From: Bacteroides graminisolvens DSM 19988 = JCM 15093
GTDB taxonomy: Bacteria; Bacteroidota; Bacteroidia; Bacteroidales; Bacteroidaceae
Length of the DNA stretch: 64,000 bases
Direction of reading: 5' to 3'
Assembly: GCF_000428125.1 (NCBI RefSeq)
Contig: NZ_ATZI01000001.1
Coordinates: 930,001 to 994,000 of the forward strand
Position numbers and translations under genes: made by a program. The number at the start of each line of letters is the position of its first letter. Positions within the stretch are counted from its first letter, which is position 1. Shown here piece by piece: positions 9,096-17,611 of this stretch. Under the pieces are notes generated by a model. That model was not told the DNA's origin and did no database searches. It saw only the letters and a list, made by a program, of their open reading frames with translations.

Positions 9096-9451
9096 TGTTT
9101 TTCTCCTTTAAATTTATAATTCATTTTATATTCGGCAATATGAAATGATACACAAATGGTATTAGTGTTTTCCTGACCTAGTGATATTTTAATATAAACC
9201 TCTTGCCCTTTTATATCTTTGCCAAATACCCACATGTCTCCCATGTGGTTTAATGTATCAACTATGGGACCTTGACAGTAATCTTCAACCTTAATTTCTT
9301 TGATAACTGTTTCTCGATATTTAGGTGTAATCTCTAATTCTGCAAGTGTTTGAGCATTTTTTCCTCTATCATCTCTAAAAATAATACTGAATATTTTTAG
9401 CTTTTGATGAAATTCTTTGAGAAATGCTTCTACAACTTCTTTTGTCACCAT
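9092..9451 (-). CDS. Putative toxin of a Panacea toxin-antitoxin pair, MqsR/RelE-like
   Basis: A 119-residue protein with the MqsR-like pattern of the RelE/ParE superfamily: an N-terminal helix (VVEAFLKEFHQKLKIF), a middle segment KNAQTLAELEITPKYRETVIKEIKVEDYCQGP, then WVFGKDIKGQEVYIKISL and a final strand CVSFHIAEY. In MqsR the matching part is the TGxxVYLKI strand and final VSFK strand. The predicted activity is mRNA cleavage, held in check by the downstream protein, with which it overlaps by 4 nt. The family assignment rests on motif similarity and operon context; a non-nuclease toxin cannot be excluded. A -7-like box (TAACTTTG, 9466-9473 on the minus strand) would give a very short leader. 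Confidence 0.72.
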   Translation of the reverse strand: MVTKEVVEAFLKEFHQKLKIFSIIFRDDRGKNAQTLAELEITPKYRETVIKEIKVEDYCQGPIVDTLNHMGDMWVFGKDIKGQEVYIKISLGQENTNTICVSFHIAEYKMNYKFKGEKQ

Positions 9452-9465
9452 TCGTTTTTATTTTG

Positions 9466-9473
9466 CAAAGTTA
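9466..9473 (-). promoter_or_regulatory. -7 box for toxin-antitoxin operon
   Basis: Read on the minus strand the bases are TAACTTTG, matching the Bacteroides consensus TAnnTTTG, about 15 nt before the toxin ATG. No good TTTG is found at the -33 distance. The 22-bp palindrome described separately lies at about that position. Confidence 0.45.
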
Positions 9474-9498
9474 ATAATAAAGTTGTTATAATGACTTA

Positions 9499-9520
9499 TT
9501 TCCAACTTTAAAGTTGGAAA
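9499..9520. promoter_or_regulatory. Perfect 22-bp palindrome, candidate operator of the toxin-antitoxin operon
   Basis: TTTCCAACTTT (9499-9509) is followed at once by its exact reverse complement (9510-9520) with no spacer. It lies 48 bp upstream of the toxin start, over or just upstream of where the -33 element should be, so a bound repressor would block polymerase. It is not a good terminator for the helicase gene upstream: it has no loop and no T-run follows on the minus strand. The antitoxin HTH is the obvious candidate ligand. Confidence 0.6.
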
Positions 9521-9572
9521 ATTGTTTTATTTGAATCTTTGATTTGGAATAAGATTAGTTACTCAAAGGGAG

Positions 9573-11585
9573 CTATTTTTTCTTCTTCTTTTTCTTTAAT
9601 TCTTCCGCCAATCGCCATTGCAAACTGGCAAGATCTTCTTTCCCTGCTTTAAGTAAGGCATCGCCAAAGAGTTCGTGAGCACCGGGATGTTCGGGCTTTA
9701 GTGTGGTGGCTTTGTCGAGGTCGGCCAAAGCGCCGTCGTTATTTTCTGTTTTCAGGCGTAACTTTCCTCTGTTATAAAAGGCTTTGAAATCAATTGGTGA
9801 TAGCTTGATGGCAGTATTGAAACAATTTTCTGCTTCGCCGTATTTGCCTTCGTTGCTAAGAGTGATTCCCTTGCGCACCCATGCATCAACATATTCGGGG
9901 TACAGATCGAGGGCTTTGTCGTAATTAGCCAATGCGGCGCGATTGTCATGAGCCACGGTGATGCATTCATTTCCCATCTGGTAGTACTCTTGTGCATACT
10001 TGCGCAGCCGTTGCTTTTGTTGCGCCATCTGCTCCTTCAATTCTTTGTTTTCGGCGCGAAGCTGGTTGATGATGTTCAGCTTCTTGCGGATGAAACGTTG
10101 AATAACAGGCTTTTCAATGTCATAACGAGAATGGATGGCTTTGAAGAATTGCTCTAGAAATGCGGCAAAGTTTCCTGCATCGAAAGCTTTCACCGACTCT
10201 ACATATTGCACGTCGGCCTGAGCTTGCTTCAAGGCTTTGTCTATGGCTACGCGGTTGTTGAACCGTTCCGAGAAACTCACTATCTCGGGGCGCACAAAGA
10301 TGTCGGCCCTACTGATTTGCTTCTTCAATTGTATACCTTCCAGTGAAGTACAACGGCTGAGTGCCACGTAGGCTTGTCCGCCAGCAAACACGCCTCCGGT
10401 AAAGTCAATCACTACCCGGCTGAAGGTAAGGCCCTGACTTTTATGTACGGTGATGGCCCAAGCCAAACGGATAGGGTATTGTACAAATACTCCCAGTTCT
10501 TCTTCTTCAATTTGTTTCTTTTCTTCGTTGTACCGGTAACGTATGTTTCGCCACGAGTCTTTCTTCACATCGCACTCTTTACCGTCATCCGTTAAAACGT
10601 AAATGGTTCCTTCTTCGTCAATGCCGCTCACTACACCGATGGTACCGTTGACCCAGCGCTTTTCGTAATCGTTTTTAATGAAGATGATCTGTGCTCCGGG
10701 CTTCAGGACCAGATCTTTGGGGGTAGGCAGACTGCTTTCAGGGAACTCGCCGGTTATTTCGCCGGGGAATGTGATGGGATCTCCGGGCAGTTCGGCTAGT
10801 TTTTTATCGTTGATGAAGTCCACACTGTCACGACGGGTGGCGAGTGTGATGTACATGTCTTCTTCTGATTGCTTGAGGCTTGTGCCGTAACGCGTGTTGA
10901 GTAGTTGGAGGTCGGCCGCTCCTGCGGTATTGGTGCGGATGTGATCCAATACGCTCACAAAAACTTTGTCGGTTTGCCGGTACACCTTCTTCAACTCAAT
11001 GGATACGAGGTCTATTTCTGCAAATACGCGTGCCGAGAAGAAATAGGGAGTGGGGTAGAAACGGTTGATGATTTCGCGTTCATCGTTTTTAACTACGGGC
11101 TCCAGCTGAAACACATCGCCCACCAAAAGAATCTGTTTGCCGCCAAAGGGTTCGCGCAAGTTGTGTGAATATACCCGCAAAATACGGTCGATGGCATCAA
11201 TCGTATCTGCGCGTACCATGGAAATCTCGTCGATAATAACTAGTTCAACTTGTTCAATGAGCTTGCGGTGAGGCTTGGCGTATTTGAAAAATTCGTGTAT
11301 GCGTCCTTTCTGTAAACTGAGGTTCGGATCGTCGGGCAGCAACGGGTAAAAAGGTAGTTTGAAGAAGCTGTGCATGGTGCTTCCGCCTGCATTGATGGCG
11401 GCAATACCCGTAGGAGCCAACACAATGTGCTTCTTCTTTGTGTTTTGGCAGATGTATTTTAGGAAAGTCGACTTACCCGTACCTGCCTTACCGGTAAGGA
11501 ATACCGACTGGCGGGTGTACTGAATCAAATTCAGTGCGTCCTGAAATTCTTGGTTTTGGGTGTCGACTGTTAAGTTATCTGCCAT
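9573..11585 (-). CDS. Pif1-type superfamily 1B helicase with C-terminal TPR repeats
   Basis: Residues 1-430 form a Pif1/RecD2-like helicase: Walker A GKAGTGKST (about 32-40), Walker B LVIIDEIS (about 115-122), a GDVFQLEPV motif III, and the C-terminal AWAITVHKSQGLTFSRVVID motif. A coiled-coil stretch (about 495-535, NQLRAENKELKEQMAQQKQRLRKYAQ) joins this to three or four TPR repeats (about 535-655: ALANYDKALDLYPEYVDAW, AENCFNTAIKLSPIDFKAFYNRG, ALADLDKATTLKPEHPGAHEL). The protein ends in a run of lysines. The helicase should unwind DNA 5'-3' in the cytoplasm; the TPR part suggests a protein partner. It lies 7 nt downstream of the Cof-type phosphatase gene and may be co-transcribed with it. Confidence 0.88.
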   Translation of the reverse strand: MADNLTVDTQNQEFQDALNLIQYTRQSVFLTGKAGTGKSTFLKYICQNTKKKHIVLAPTGIAAINAGGSTMHSFFKLPFYPLLPDDPNLSLQKGRIHEFFKYAKPHRKLIEQVELVIIDEISMVRADTIDAIDRILRVYSHNLREPFGGKQILLVGDVFQLEPVVKNDEREIINRFYPTPYFFSARVFAEIDLVSIELKKVYRQTDKVFVSVLDHIRTNTAGAADLQLLNTRYGTSLKQSEEDMYITLATRRDSVDFINDKKLAELPGDPITFPGEITGEFPESSLPTPKDLVLKPGAQIIFIKNDYEKRWVNGTIGVVSGIDEEGTIYVLTDDGKECDVKKDSWRNIRYRYNEEKKQIEEEELGVFVQYPIRLAWAITVHKSQGLTFSRVVIDFTGGVFAGGQAYVALSRCTSLEGIQLKKQISRADIFVRPEIVSFSERFNNRVAIDKALKQAQADVQYVESVKAFDAGNFAAFLEQFFKAIHSRYDIEKPVIQRFIRKKLNIINQLRAENKELKEQMAQQKQRLRKYAQEYYQMGNECITVAHDNRAALANYDKALDLYPEYVDAWVRKGITLSNEGKYGEAENCFNTAIKLSPIDFKAFYNRGKLRLKTENNDGALADLDKATTLKPEHPGAHELFGDALLKAGKEDLASLQWRLAEELKKKKKKK

Positions 11586-11592
11586 GATATTT

Positions 11593-12369
11593 TTATATTA
11601 AGTTGAAATGTTTCAATGCGTTCCAGATGCCGTCTTCGTCAACAGAATCGGTTACGTAGTTGGCCGAGGCTTTTACGGTATCGTTGGCGTTGCCCATCGC
11701 TATTCCGATACCGGCATGGCGAAGCATGCTGATGTCATTTCCTCCGTCTCCGAAGGCCATGGTTTCTTCTAACGTGAAGCCGAAACGTTCCATGATTTTA
11801 TCCATGCCGAGTTGTTTGCTGTTGCCTTTACAAACGATGTCGGTAAAGGTAGGATACCAGCGGCTCGACTCACAATGGGGCATGAGGGGCAGGTATTTTT
11901 CTTCCTCTTCCAACGTGAAGAAGGGTGATAATTGGAAGATTTCTTTTTTACCGGCATCTTCCACACTGATTTCGGGCACATCGGGAAACTTCAACATTTG
12001 TATGAAGGATGCCGTCTGTGCATTGGGATTGCAAAAAGACATTTCTTTCTCGTGCACAATAACACACGGACAGTTTCTCTCTTTTTTCAGTATGCCGAGC
12101 ATCGTTTCTACATCGCTTTTCGGAATGGGGCTTTTGTAAATGACCTCATCGTTTTCGCCAAAGCAATAACTTCCGTTCATGGTTATGTAACCGTCAAACT
12201 GTAGGTTGCCCAGATTGTTAATAGCTACCCGGGGGCGGCCGGTGGAGATGAACAGTTTGATTCCTTTCTTTCTGAGTTCGGCTATGGCGTTGAGGGTAGA
12301 TTGCGGTATGGTATGGGTGTTAAAACTAACAAGTGTCCCGTCGATATCAAAAAACAGGGCTTTTATCAT
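11593..12369 (-). CDS. Cof-type HAD-IIB phosphatase
   Basis: HAD motif I is right at the N-terminus (MIKALFFDIDGTLVSF, nucleophile Asp9, acid Asp11), motif II is LFISTGRP, and motif IV is MAFGDGGNDISML near the C-terminus. The cap between them is of the IIB type. Such enzymes dephosphorylate small metabolites (sugar phosphates, pyridoxal phosphate, flavin precursors). The frame is open for another 30 codons upstream to 12459, but those residues are atypical and the ATG at 12369 starts exactly at the usual HAD N-terminus. A TATTTTTG -7-like box lies on the minus strand at 12395-12402, which also supports this start. Confidence 0.88.
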   Translation of the reverse strand: MIKALFFDIDGTLVSFNTHTIPQSTLNAIAELRKKGIKLFISTGRPRVAINNLGNLQFDGYITMNGSYCFGENDEVIYKSPIPKSDVETMLGILKKERNCPCVIVHEKEMSFCNPNAQTASFIQMLKFPDVPEISVEDAGKKEIFQLSPFFTLEEEEKYLPLMPHCESSRWYPTFTDIVCKGNSKQLGMDKIMERFGFTLEETMAFGDGGNDISMLRHAGIGIAMGNANDTVKASANYVTDSVDEDGIWNALKHFNLI

Positions 12370-12523
12370 AATTATTATTCTTTTTCGTTTGTTGCAAAAA
12401 TACGAACTTAGTACCATAGATATGGTATTTTTATGGCTTTTTAGTCTAAAAAATAACATTTGTTTTTATTATCAACGAGATGAATCTTACCTTTGTGAAT
12501 GTAATCTTTAAAAGAATAAGGAT

Positions 12524-13699
12524 ATGATATATAATTTTGATGAGGTGATTGATCGTCGCAACACGGATGCGCTGAAGCTGGAGGCATTGCAACCTCGTTG
12601 GGGAAGAACGGATTTGATTCCCTTATGGGTGGCGGATATGGACTTTCGTACGCCTCCGTTTATAATCAAAGCTTTGCGTGACAGACTGGAAAATGAAATA
12701 TTAGGCTACACGGTAAAACCGGATAGCTGGTATGATTCCATTATAAATTGGGTTAATCAGCGTTATGGCTGGAAGGTTTCCCGCGAAATGATGAACTTTA
12801 CACCGGGCATTGTGCCGGGATTGGCTATGTTGATTCAGAGTCTGACTCGCCCCGGCGACAAGGTGATGGTGCAACCCCCGGTGTATCATCCGTTTTTTCT
12901 GATCACACAGCACAATAACCGTGAGGTGGTGTACAATCCGCTGGTGCTTGAAAACGGTCAGTTCCGTATGGATATGGAGCGTTTCAAAGAGGATGTAAAG
13001 GGGTGCAAACTGTTCATTCTTTGCAACCCGCACAATCCCGGAGGCAGGGTGTGGACAAAAGAGGAATTAATTGAGGTGGCCCGCATCTGTGATGAAAACG
13101 GTACCATTGTGGTGTCTGATGAAATTCATGCCGACCTGACGTTACCTCCCAACAAGCATTGTTCTTTTGCTACTGTTTCTGAGGAGGCAAGGCGCAATTC
13201 CATTGTCTTTATGTCGCCCAGTAAGGCGTTCAACATGCCGGGCATGGCAAGCTCTTATTGTATTATCGAAAATGAATCGATACGTCGCACATTTACGGCT
13301 TACATCAATGGCAGCGAGTATGCTGAAGGGAATGTGTTTTCTTTTATCGGGGTGGCGGCGGCTTACAGTAACGGTACGGAATGGCTTGACCAGGTGATTG
13401 CTTACATTCAGGGTAATATTGACTTCACGGATCGTTTTCTGAAAGAGCGTATTCCGGCTATTAAAGCCATATTACCACAGGCTTCTTACCTGGTTTTTCT
13501 GGATTGCAGGGAACTGGGTTTGTCGCAACCTGAATTAGTCTCTCTCTTTGTGGAGGGAGCGCATTTGGCATTGAACGATGGGGCTATATTTGGTAAGGAG
13601 GGTACCGGTTTTATGCGGCTGAATGTGGCAACGCCACGCAGTGTGCTGCAGAAGGCTTTGGAACAATTGGAAAAAGCTTGTAACGAACGACAAAAATAA
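12524..13699 (+). CDS. MalY/PatB family PLP-dependent aminotransferase or cystathionine beta-lyase
   Basis: A 391-residue fold-type I PLP enzyme. Visible motifs are WVADMDF near the N-terminus (typical of MalY/PatB), CNPHNPGGRVW (about 167-177), VVSDEIHADL (197-206) and the Schiff-base lysine in MSPSKAFNMPG (Lys234). Members cleave cystathionine or cysteine, releasing homocysteine or H2S, pyruvate and ammonia. The next gene, 12 nt downstream, is a Cys/Met-metabolism PLP enzyme, so the pair probably handles sulfur amino acids. A TACCTTTG -7 box lies at 12488-12495; the nearest TTTG (12459-12462) is 25 nt upstream of it, longer than usual. Confidence 0.85.
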   Translation: MIYNFDEVIDRRNTDALKLEALQPRWGRTDLIPLWVADMDFRTPPFIIKALRDRLENEILGYTVKPDSWYDSIINWVNQRYGWKVSREMMNFTPGIVPGLAMLIQSLTRPGDKVMVQPPVYHPFFLITQHNNREVVYNPLVLENGQFRMDMERFKEDVKGCKLFILCNPHNPGGRVWTKEELIEVARICDENGTIVVSDEIHADLTLPPNKHCSFATVSEEARRNSIVFMSPSKAFNMPGMASSYCIIENESIRRTFTAYINGSEYAEGNVFSFIGVAAAYSNGTEWLDQVIAYIQGNIDFTDRFLKERIPAIKAILPQASYLVFLDCRELGLSQPELVSLFVEGAHLALNDGAIFGKEGTGFMRLNVATPRSVLQKALEQLEKACNERQK

Positions 13700-13711
13700 T
13701 GATTATACGGA

Positions 13712-14944
13712 ATGAAGAAACAAGGTTTTGAAACACGGGTTTTACATACTTCTTATGAAAGGGAGGATGTGTATGGAGCATTGGCTATGCCGGTTTATAA
13801 CACGGCGGCTTATGAGTTTGAAACAGCTGAGGCTATGGAGGCTGCTTTTTGTGGCCGTACGGCAGATCATGCTTATTCACGCATCACAAACCCTACAGTA
13901 CAACATTTTGAGAATTGCATACGCAGCGTAACGGGGGCTTTAGGGGTCACGGCTCTGAATTCGGGCATGGCAGCCATCAGTAATGCGCTTATTACGGTGG
14001 CTTATGCAGGAAGCAATGTGGTTACTTCGTCTCACTTGTTTGGCAATACGTATTCTTTTTTGAAGAATACATTGGCTGCATTTGGCGTAGAATGCCGTTG
14101 TTGTGATTTAACGAATATGGACGAGGTACGGGCACAGGTAGATGAACATACTTGTGCTCTTTTTTTGGAGGTGATTACCAATCCTCAACTGGAAGTGGCG
14201 GATTTGAAGAAGTTGGCTGCCATTGCTCACGAGAAAGGGGTGCCGTTGATTGCCGACACAACGGTTGTGCCTTTTCATGTGTTTCAGGCCGATAAGTTTG
14301 GGGTAGATATTGAAATTGTGTCGAGCACGAAGTATATTTCGGGTGGGGCGACCAGCATCGGTGGACTAATTGTTGATTATGGCTCATTTGATTGGAGCCG
14401 TTCGCAGAAATTGGCGGGCATGAGCCGTGATTTTGGTAAGGCGGCTTTTGCTACGAAATTAAGAAAGGAAATTCACCGGAATTTGGGGGCTTATATGACT
14501 CCGCAGGTGGCTTACATGCAAACGCTGGGATTGGAAACAATGGAGGTGCGGTATGCCAGACAGGCTGGTTCTTGTTTGCAACTAGCCCGCGGCTTGCAAG
14601 ATTTGGACGGTATTGAGTCGGTTAACTATACGGGATTGGAGTCGAATCCTTTTTATCTGATCAGCAAAGAGCAGTTTGGTAGCTTACCGGGGGCGATGCT
14701 TACGTTCGATCTGGCTTCACGTGAGGATTGCTTTCGTTTCATGAATCGGTTGAAGCTGATTCGCCGGGCAACGAACTTATTCGATAACAAAACCTTGGCC
14801 ATTCATCCGGCTAGTACTATTTATGGTTCGTTCTCGCCCGAACAACGTCTGAGCATGGATGTAAGCGATAAAACGATTCGTCTTTCTGTGGGACTTGAGT
14901 GTCCGGATGATTTATTAGAAGATATAAAGCAGGCTCTTGGTTGA
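13712..14944 (+). CDS. Cys/Met metabolism PLP-dependent enzyme (O-acetylhomoserine sulfhydrylase / methionine gamma-lyase type)
   Basis: A 410-residue member of the Cys_Met_Meta_PP family. The N-terminus has FETRVLHTSYE and a conserved Tyr/Arg pair in YSRITNPTV; the PLP lysine sits in SSTKYISGGATSIGG (Lys207), and the C-terminal domain contains the RLSVGLE substrate-carboxylate motif. Likely reactions are sulfhydrylation of O-acetylhomoserine or gamma-elimination of methionine/homocysteine; sequence alone does not separate these. It follows the MalY-type gene by 12 nt on the same strand, so the two likely share one message. Confidence 0.85.
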   Translation: MKKQGFETRVLHTSYEREDVYGALAMPVYNTAAYEFETAEAMEAAFCGRTADHAYSRITNPTVQHFENCIRSVTGALGVTALNSGMAAISNALITVAYAGSNVVTSSHLFGNTYSFLKNTLAAFGVECRCCDLTNMDEVRAQVDEHTCALFLEVITNPQLEVADLKKLAAIAHEKGVPLIADTTVVPFHVFQADKFGVDIEIVSSTKYISGGATSIGGLIVDYGSFDWSRSQKLAGMSRDFGKAAFATKLRKEIHRNLGAYMTPQVAYMQTLGLETMEVRYARQAGSCLQLARGLQDLDGIESVNYTGLESNPFYLISKEQFGSLPGAMLTFDLASREDCFRFMNRLKLIRRATNLFDNKTLAIHPASTIYGSFSPEQRLSMDVSDKTIRLSVGLECPDDLLEDIKQALG

Positions 14945-14993
14945 TTTTTCTATATTTGTATTTCTCTGGTGTTAAGTTTAATCTCTGACGTAT

Positions 14994-16337
14994 ATGAAAA
15001 AAAACTATTTGTTTAGGTTGCTGCTCTCGGTTGCTTTGCTGATTGGAGGTTGTGGCTGTGTCATGGCTCAGGATGGAAAGGCCAAGGCTGAGGAATTGTT
15101 TCGCTTTTTGATGGATGGCAAAGGGGATAGTGTGCATGTTCGTCTGACGGAAGATATTCGTTCTAAAATTGCACCGGCTGTATTTAGTGAAACACCTAAA
15201 CAGCTGGAGGCGCAATTTGGATCGTTTCAATCAAAAGGTCCTTGGGGCACTTCCACGAACGGCGACATGACGGTTTATTATTGTGATGTGCGGTTTGAAC
15301 GTTCGGCTCTGCGATTTTTTACCGTTTTCAACAAGGACGGTAGGGTTAATACGGTTCGGTTTGTTCCGGCTACTCCGGCTGCTAAATCCACTACCGATAA
15401 TCTGTTCAACAATGATAAGATGGCGGAGTCTTCTTTCGAACTGATTTCCGGAAAGTATAAGTTGCCTGCTGTGTTGACTTTGCCTAAAGCGGGCAAGAAG
15501 GTGCCTGTGGTGATTTTAGTGCATGGCTCAGGACAGAATGATCGGGATGAATCGATAGGTCCCAATAAACCATTCAGGGAGTTAGCGCATGAGTTGGCGT
15601 TAAGGGGAGTGGCGGTGCTGCGCTACGATAAGCGTACATTGGTTTATCCTTCTTCTTGGGAATCGGTTGCGGGAAAGGGTACTTTCATGGATGAAACGGT
15701 GGAGGATGCTTTGGCGGCTATCGATTGGGTACGAGGGCATGCGTCGGTTGATTCGACAAAGGTATATATTCTGGGACATAGTCTGGGGGCTACTTTGGCT
15801 CCGTTAATTGCTCAACAAGCTCACAATCGGTTGGCGGGCGTTATCATGCTTTCGGCAGCCGCCCGTCCGATGGAGGATTTAATTTGGGAACAGGTCACTT
15901 ATTTATCGACTTTGCCGGGGAATGATCAATACGGGGCTGATAAGCTGCAACAGCTGAAGAAGCAGGTTGATAATGTGAAAGTGGCGGGTACCAGAAAGTT
16001 TAATGTTGAGTTGGGAGGCCCCATGAATGCGTCTGAAAGTTATTGGGTGTTTGCTCACAATTATAATCCGCTTAAAACGGTTGCCAAATTGCGGTTAAGG
16101 ATGTTGTTGTTGCAAGGTGAGCGCGACTATCAGGTTACTATGAACGACTTTTCATTATGGAAGTCGGCCTTGCAGAAAAGAAGGAATGTTTTCCTGAAAT
16201 CGTATCCTGAACTGAATCACTTATACCAGCGTGGCGTAGGAAAATCAACGCCCGGCGAATACATGAAGCCTGATTCTATTCCTGCTTATGTGATGAACGA
16301 TGTTGCCTGCTGGGTGGTAACCGGACTTCTTAAATAA
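14994..16337 (+). CDS. Secreted alpha/beta hydrolase with N-terminal DUF3887-like domain
   Basis: A signal peptide (to about MAQ26) precedes a roughly 110-residue domain resembling DUF3887 (KAKAEELFRFLMDGKGDSVHVRLTEDIRSKI), then an alpha/beta hydrolase from about residue 150. The hydrolase has VILVHGSGQNDRDESIG as oxyanion-hole region, the nucleophile elbow GHSLGA (Ser263), Asp in QGERDYQV and His in PELNHLY, so the triad is complete. It probably acts in the periplasm as an esterase, lipase or peptidase; no substrate is evident. It is followed 38 nt later by another secreted hydrolase gene. Confidence 0.85.
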   Translation: MKKNYLFRLLLSVALLIGGCGCVMAQDGKAKAEELFRFLMDGKGDSVHVRLTEDIRSKIAPAVFSETPKQLEAQFGSFQSKGPWGTSTNGDMTVYYCDVRFERSALRFFTVFNKDGRVNTVRFVPATPAAKSTTDNLFNNDKMAESSFELISGKYKLPAVLTLPKAGKKVPVVILVHGSGQNDRDESIGPNKPFRELAHELALRGVAVLRYDKRTLVYPSSWESVAGKGTFMDETVEDALAAIDWVRGHASVDSTKVYILGHSLGATLAPLIAQQAHNRLAGVIMLSAAARPMEDLIWEQVTYLSTLPGNDQYGADKLQQLKKQVDNVKVAGTRKFNVELGGPMNASESYWVFAHNYNPLKTVAKLRLRMLLLQGERDYQVTMNDFSLWKSALQKRRNVFLKSYPELNHLYQRGVGKSTPGEYMKPDSIPAYVMNDVACWVVTGLLK

Positions 16338-16375
16338 ATTTTCCTGCTACGTTTAATTTTTAAAAATGCTTATTT

Positions 16376-17611
16376 ATGAAACGGAATTTGTTTGTGGCTT
16401 TTTTCATTTTGCTGGCTTTTGTATGCAATCACACGTGGGCATGTACATCGGCTGTTATATCCGGTAAGATTACTCCCGACGGGCGACCGCTGTTGTGGAA
16501 ACAAAGGGATACGGATACGGCACAAAACAGTGTGATGTATTTTTCGGGGAAACGTTTCTCTTTTGTTGCAATTATAAACAGCAATGAAAAGAATCCCAGG
16601 GATATATGGATTGGTACCAATTCTGCTGGCTTTTCTATTATGAACACTCAGTCGTACAATCTGGAAAAGGTTAAGAAGGGGGAGGATAGAGGATCGGACA
16701 ACGGCCGGATCATGAAACTGGCATTGGAGGTATGTGCTACAGTAGAGGATTTTAAACATTTCCTTGACTCAATCAAGAAGCCTTCACTTACGGAAGCTAA
16801 TTTTGGGGTGATTGACGCCAAAGGGGGGGCGGCTATGTTTGAAACGGGGTACTACAAATATACGATGTATGATGTGAATAATCCCAAGGACGCGCCTTAC
16901 GGATACATAGCACGAACCAATTTCTCATTTGCCGGCGAGGTGAACAACGGTGCTGGGTATGTTCGTTACATGCAGGAAGATAAGATATTAATGCCGGCTT
17001 CGGCAACGAAACAGATAACGCCTTCGTGGATATTTAAAGAATTAGCTCGTTCGTTTACTAATTCATTGCTTGGCATTGATCTCAAAAGTGGAGATTTTAA
17101 CCGTCCTAAGACTTCAGGGTGGTTTGTTGATCAGGACTTTATTGCACGTAAAAGTACTTCTTGTTCGGTGGTTGTTCAAGGTGTGAAGGTTGGCGAGAAT
17201 GCGGAGCTTACTACCATGTGGACGGTTTTAGGGTATCCGCCGGCTAGTGTTGTGGTACCGGTTTGGGTAAAAGGTGCTTCTGAGCAGTTGCCTGCTTTGC
17301 TGGCTCGTAATGCCGGAACGAAACTGTCGCCTTTGTGTGACAGGGCGGTTACACTGAGGGATCGGGCTTTTTCATATACTCAGGGTCTGGGAAGCGAACG
17401 TTATTTTAATTGGGAACTGATTTTTAACAAGGCAGGCAAGGGATATATGCAGTTGTTGGAGCCAGTTGAGGATGCTGTTTTTCAACGGGTGGCAACCAAA
17501 CTCGAAGGTTGGCGCAAAAACGGATTCGTTGATACAGCGGATCAGGCTCTCTTGTACAGGGAGCTCGATGATTTTATTGCACTCAAATACAAGGAGTTGT
17601 TTGATTTATAA
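16376..17611 (+). CDS. Secreted C45/choloylglycine-hydrolase-like Ntn hydrolase
   Basis: The signal peptide ends HTWA and the next residue is Cys23 (CTSAVISGK). This is the arrangement of N-terminal-nucleophile hydrolases in which signal cleavage exposes the catalytic cysteine. The following [12 protein letters not shown] carries the conserved Arg, and [10 protein letters not shown] and NNG.. segments match the acyl-CoA:6-APA acyltransferase/penicillin V acylase-like fold. It should cleave amide bonds in the periplasm, for example N-acyl amino acids or conjugated bile acids; which one cannot be stated. The last 6 bp overlap the end of the convergent miaA gene. Confidence 0.8.
   Translation: MKRNLFVAFFILLAFVCNHTWACTSAVISGKITPDGRPLLWKQRDTDTAQNSVMYFSGKRFSFVAIINSNEKNPRDIWIGTNSAGFSIMNTQSYNLEKVKKGEDRGSDNGRIMKLALEVCATVEDFKHFLDSIKKPSLTEANFGVIDAKGGAAMFETGYYKYTMYDVNNPKDAPYGYIARTNFSFAGEVNNGAGYVRYMQEDKILMPASATKQITPSWIFKELARSFTNSLLGIDLKSGDFNRPKTSGWFVDQDFIARKSTSCSVVVQGVKVGENAELTTMWTVLGYPPASVVVPVWVKGASEQLPALLARNAGTKLSPLCDRAVTLRDRAFSYTQGLGSERYFNWELIFNKAGKGYMQLLEPVEDAVFQRVATKLEGWRKNGFVDTADQALLYRELDDFIALKYKELFDL

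Noticed and set aside
9499..9520. Terminator of the Pif1-type helicase gene
   Set aside because: The palindrome has no loop and no T-run on the minus strand, and its position at the TA promoter explains it better as an operator.
12420..12523. SAM or cobalamin riboswitch before the two sulfur-amino-acid genes
   Set aside because: The divergent gap is short, AT-rich and shows no conserved riboswitch core; only promoter-like boxes are seen.
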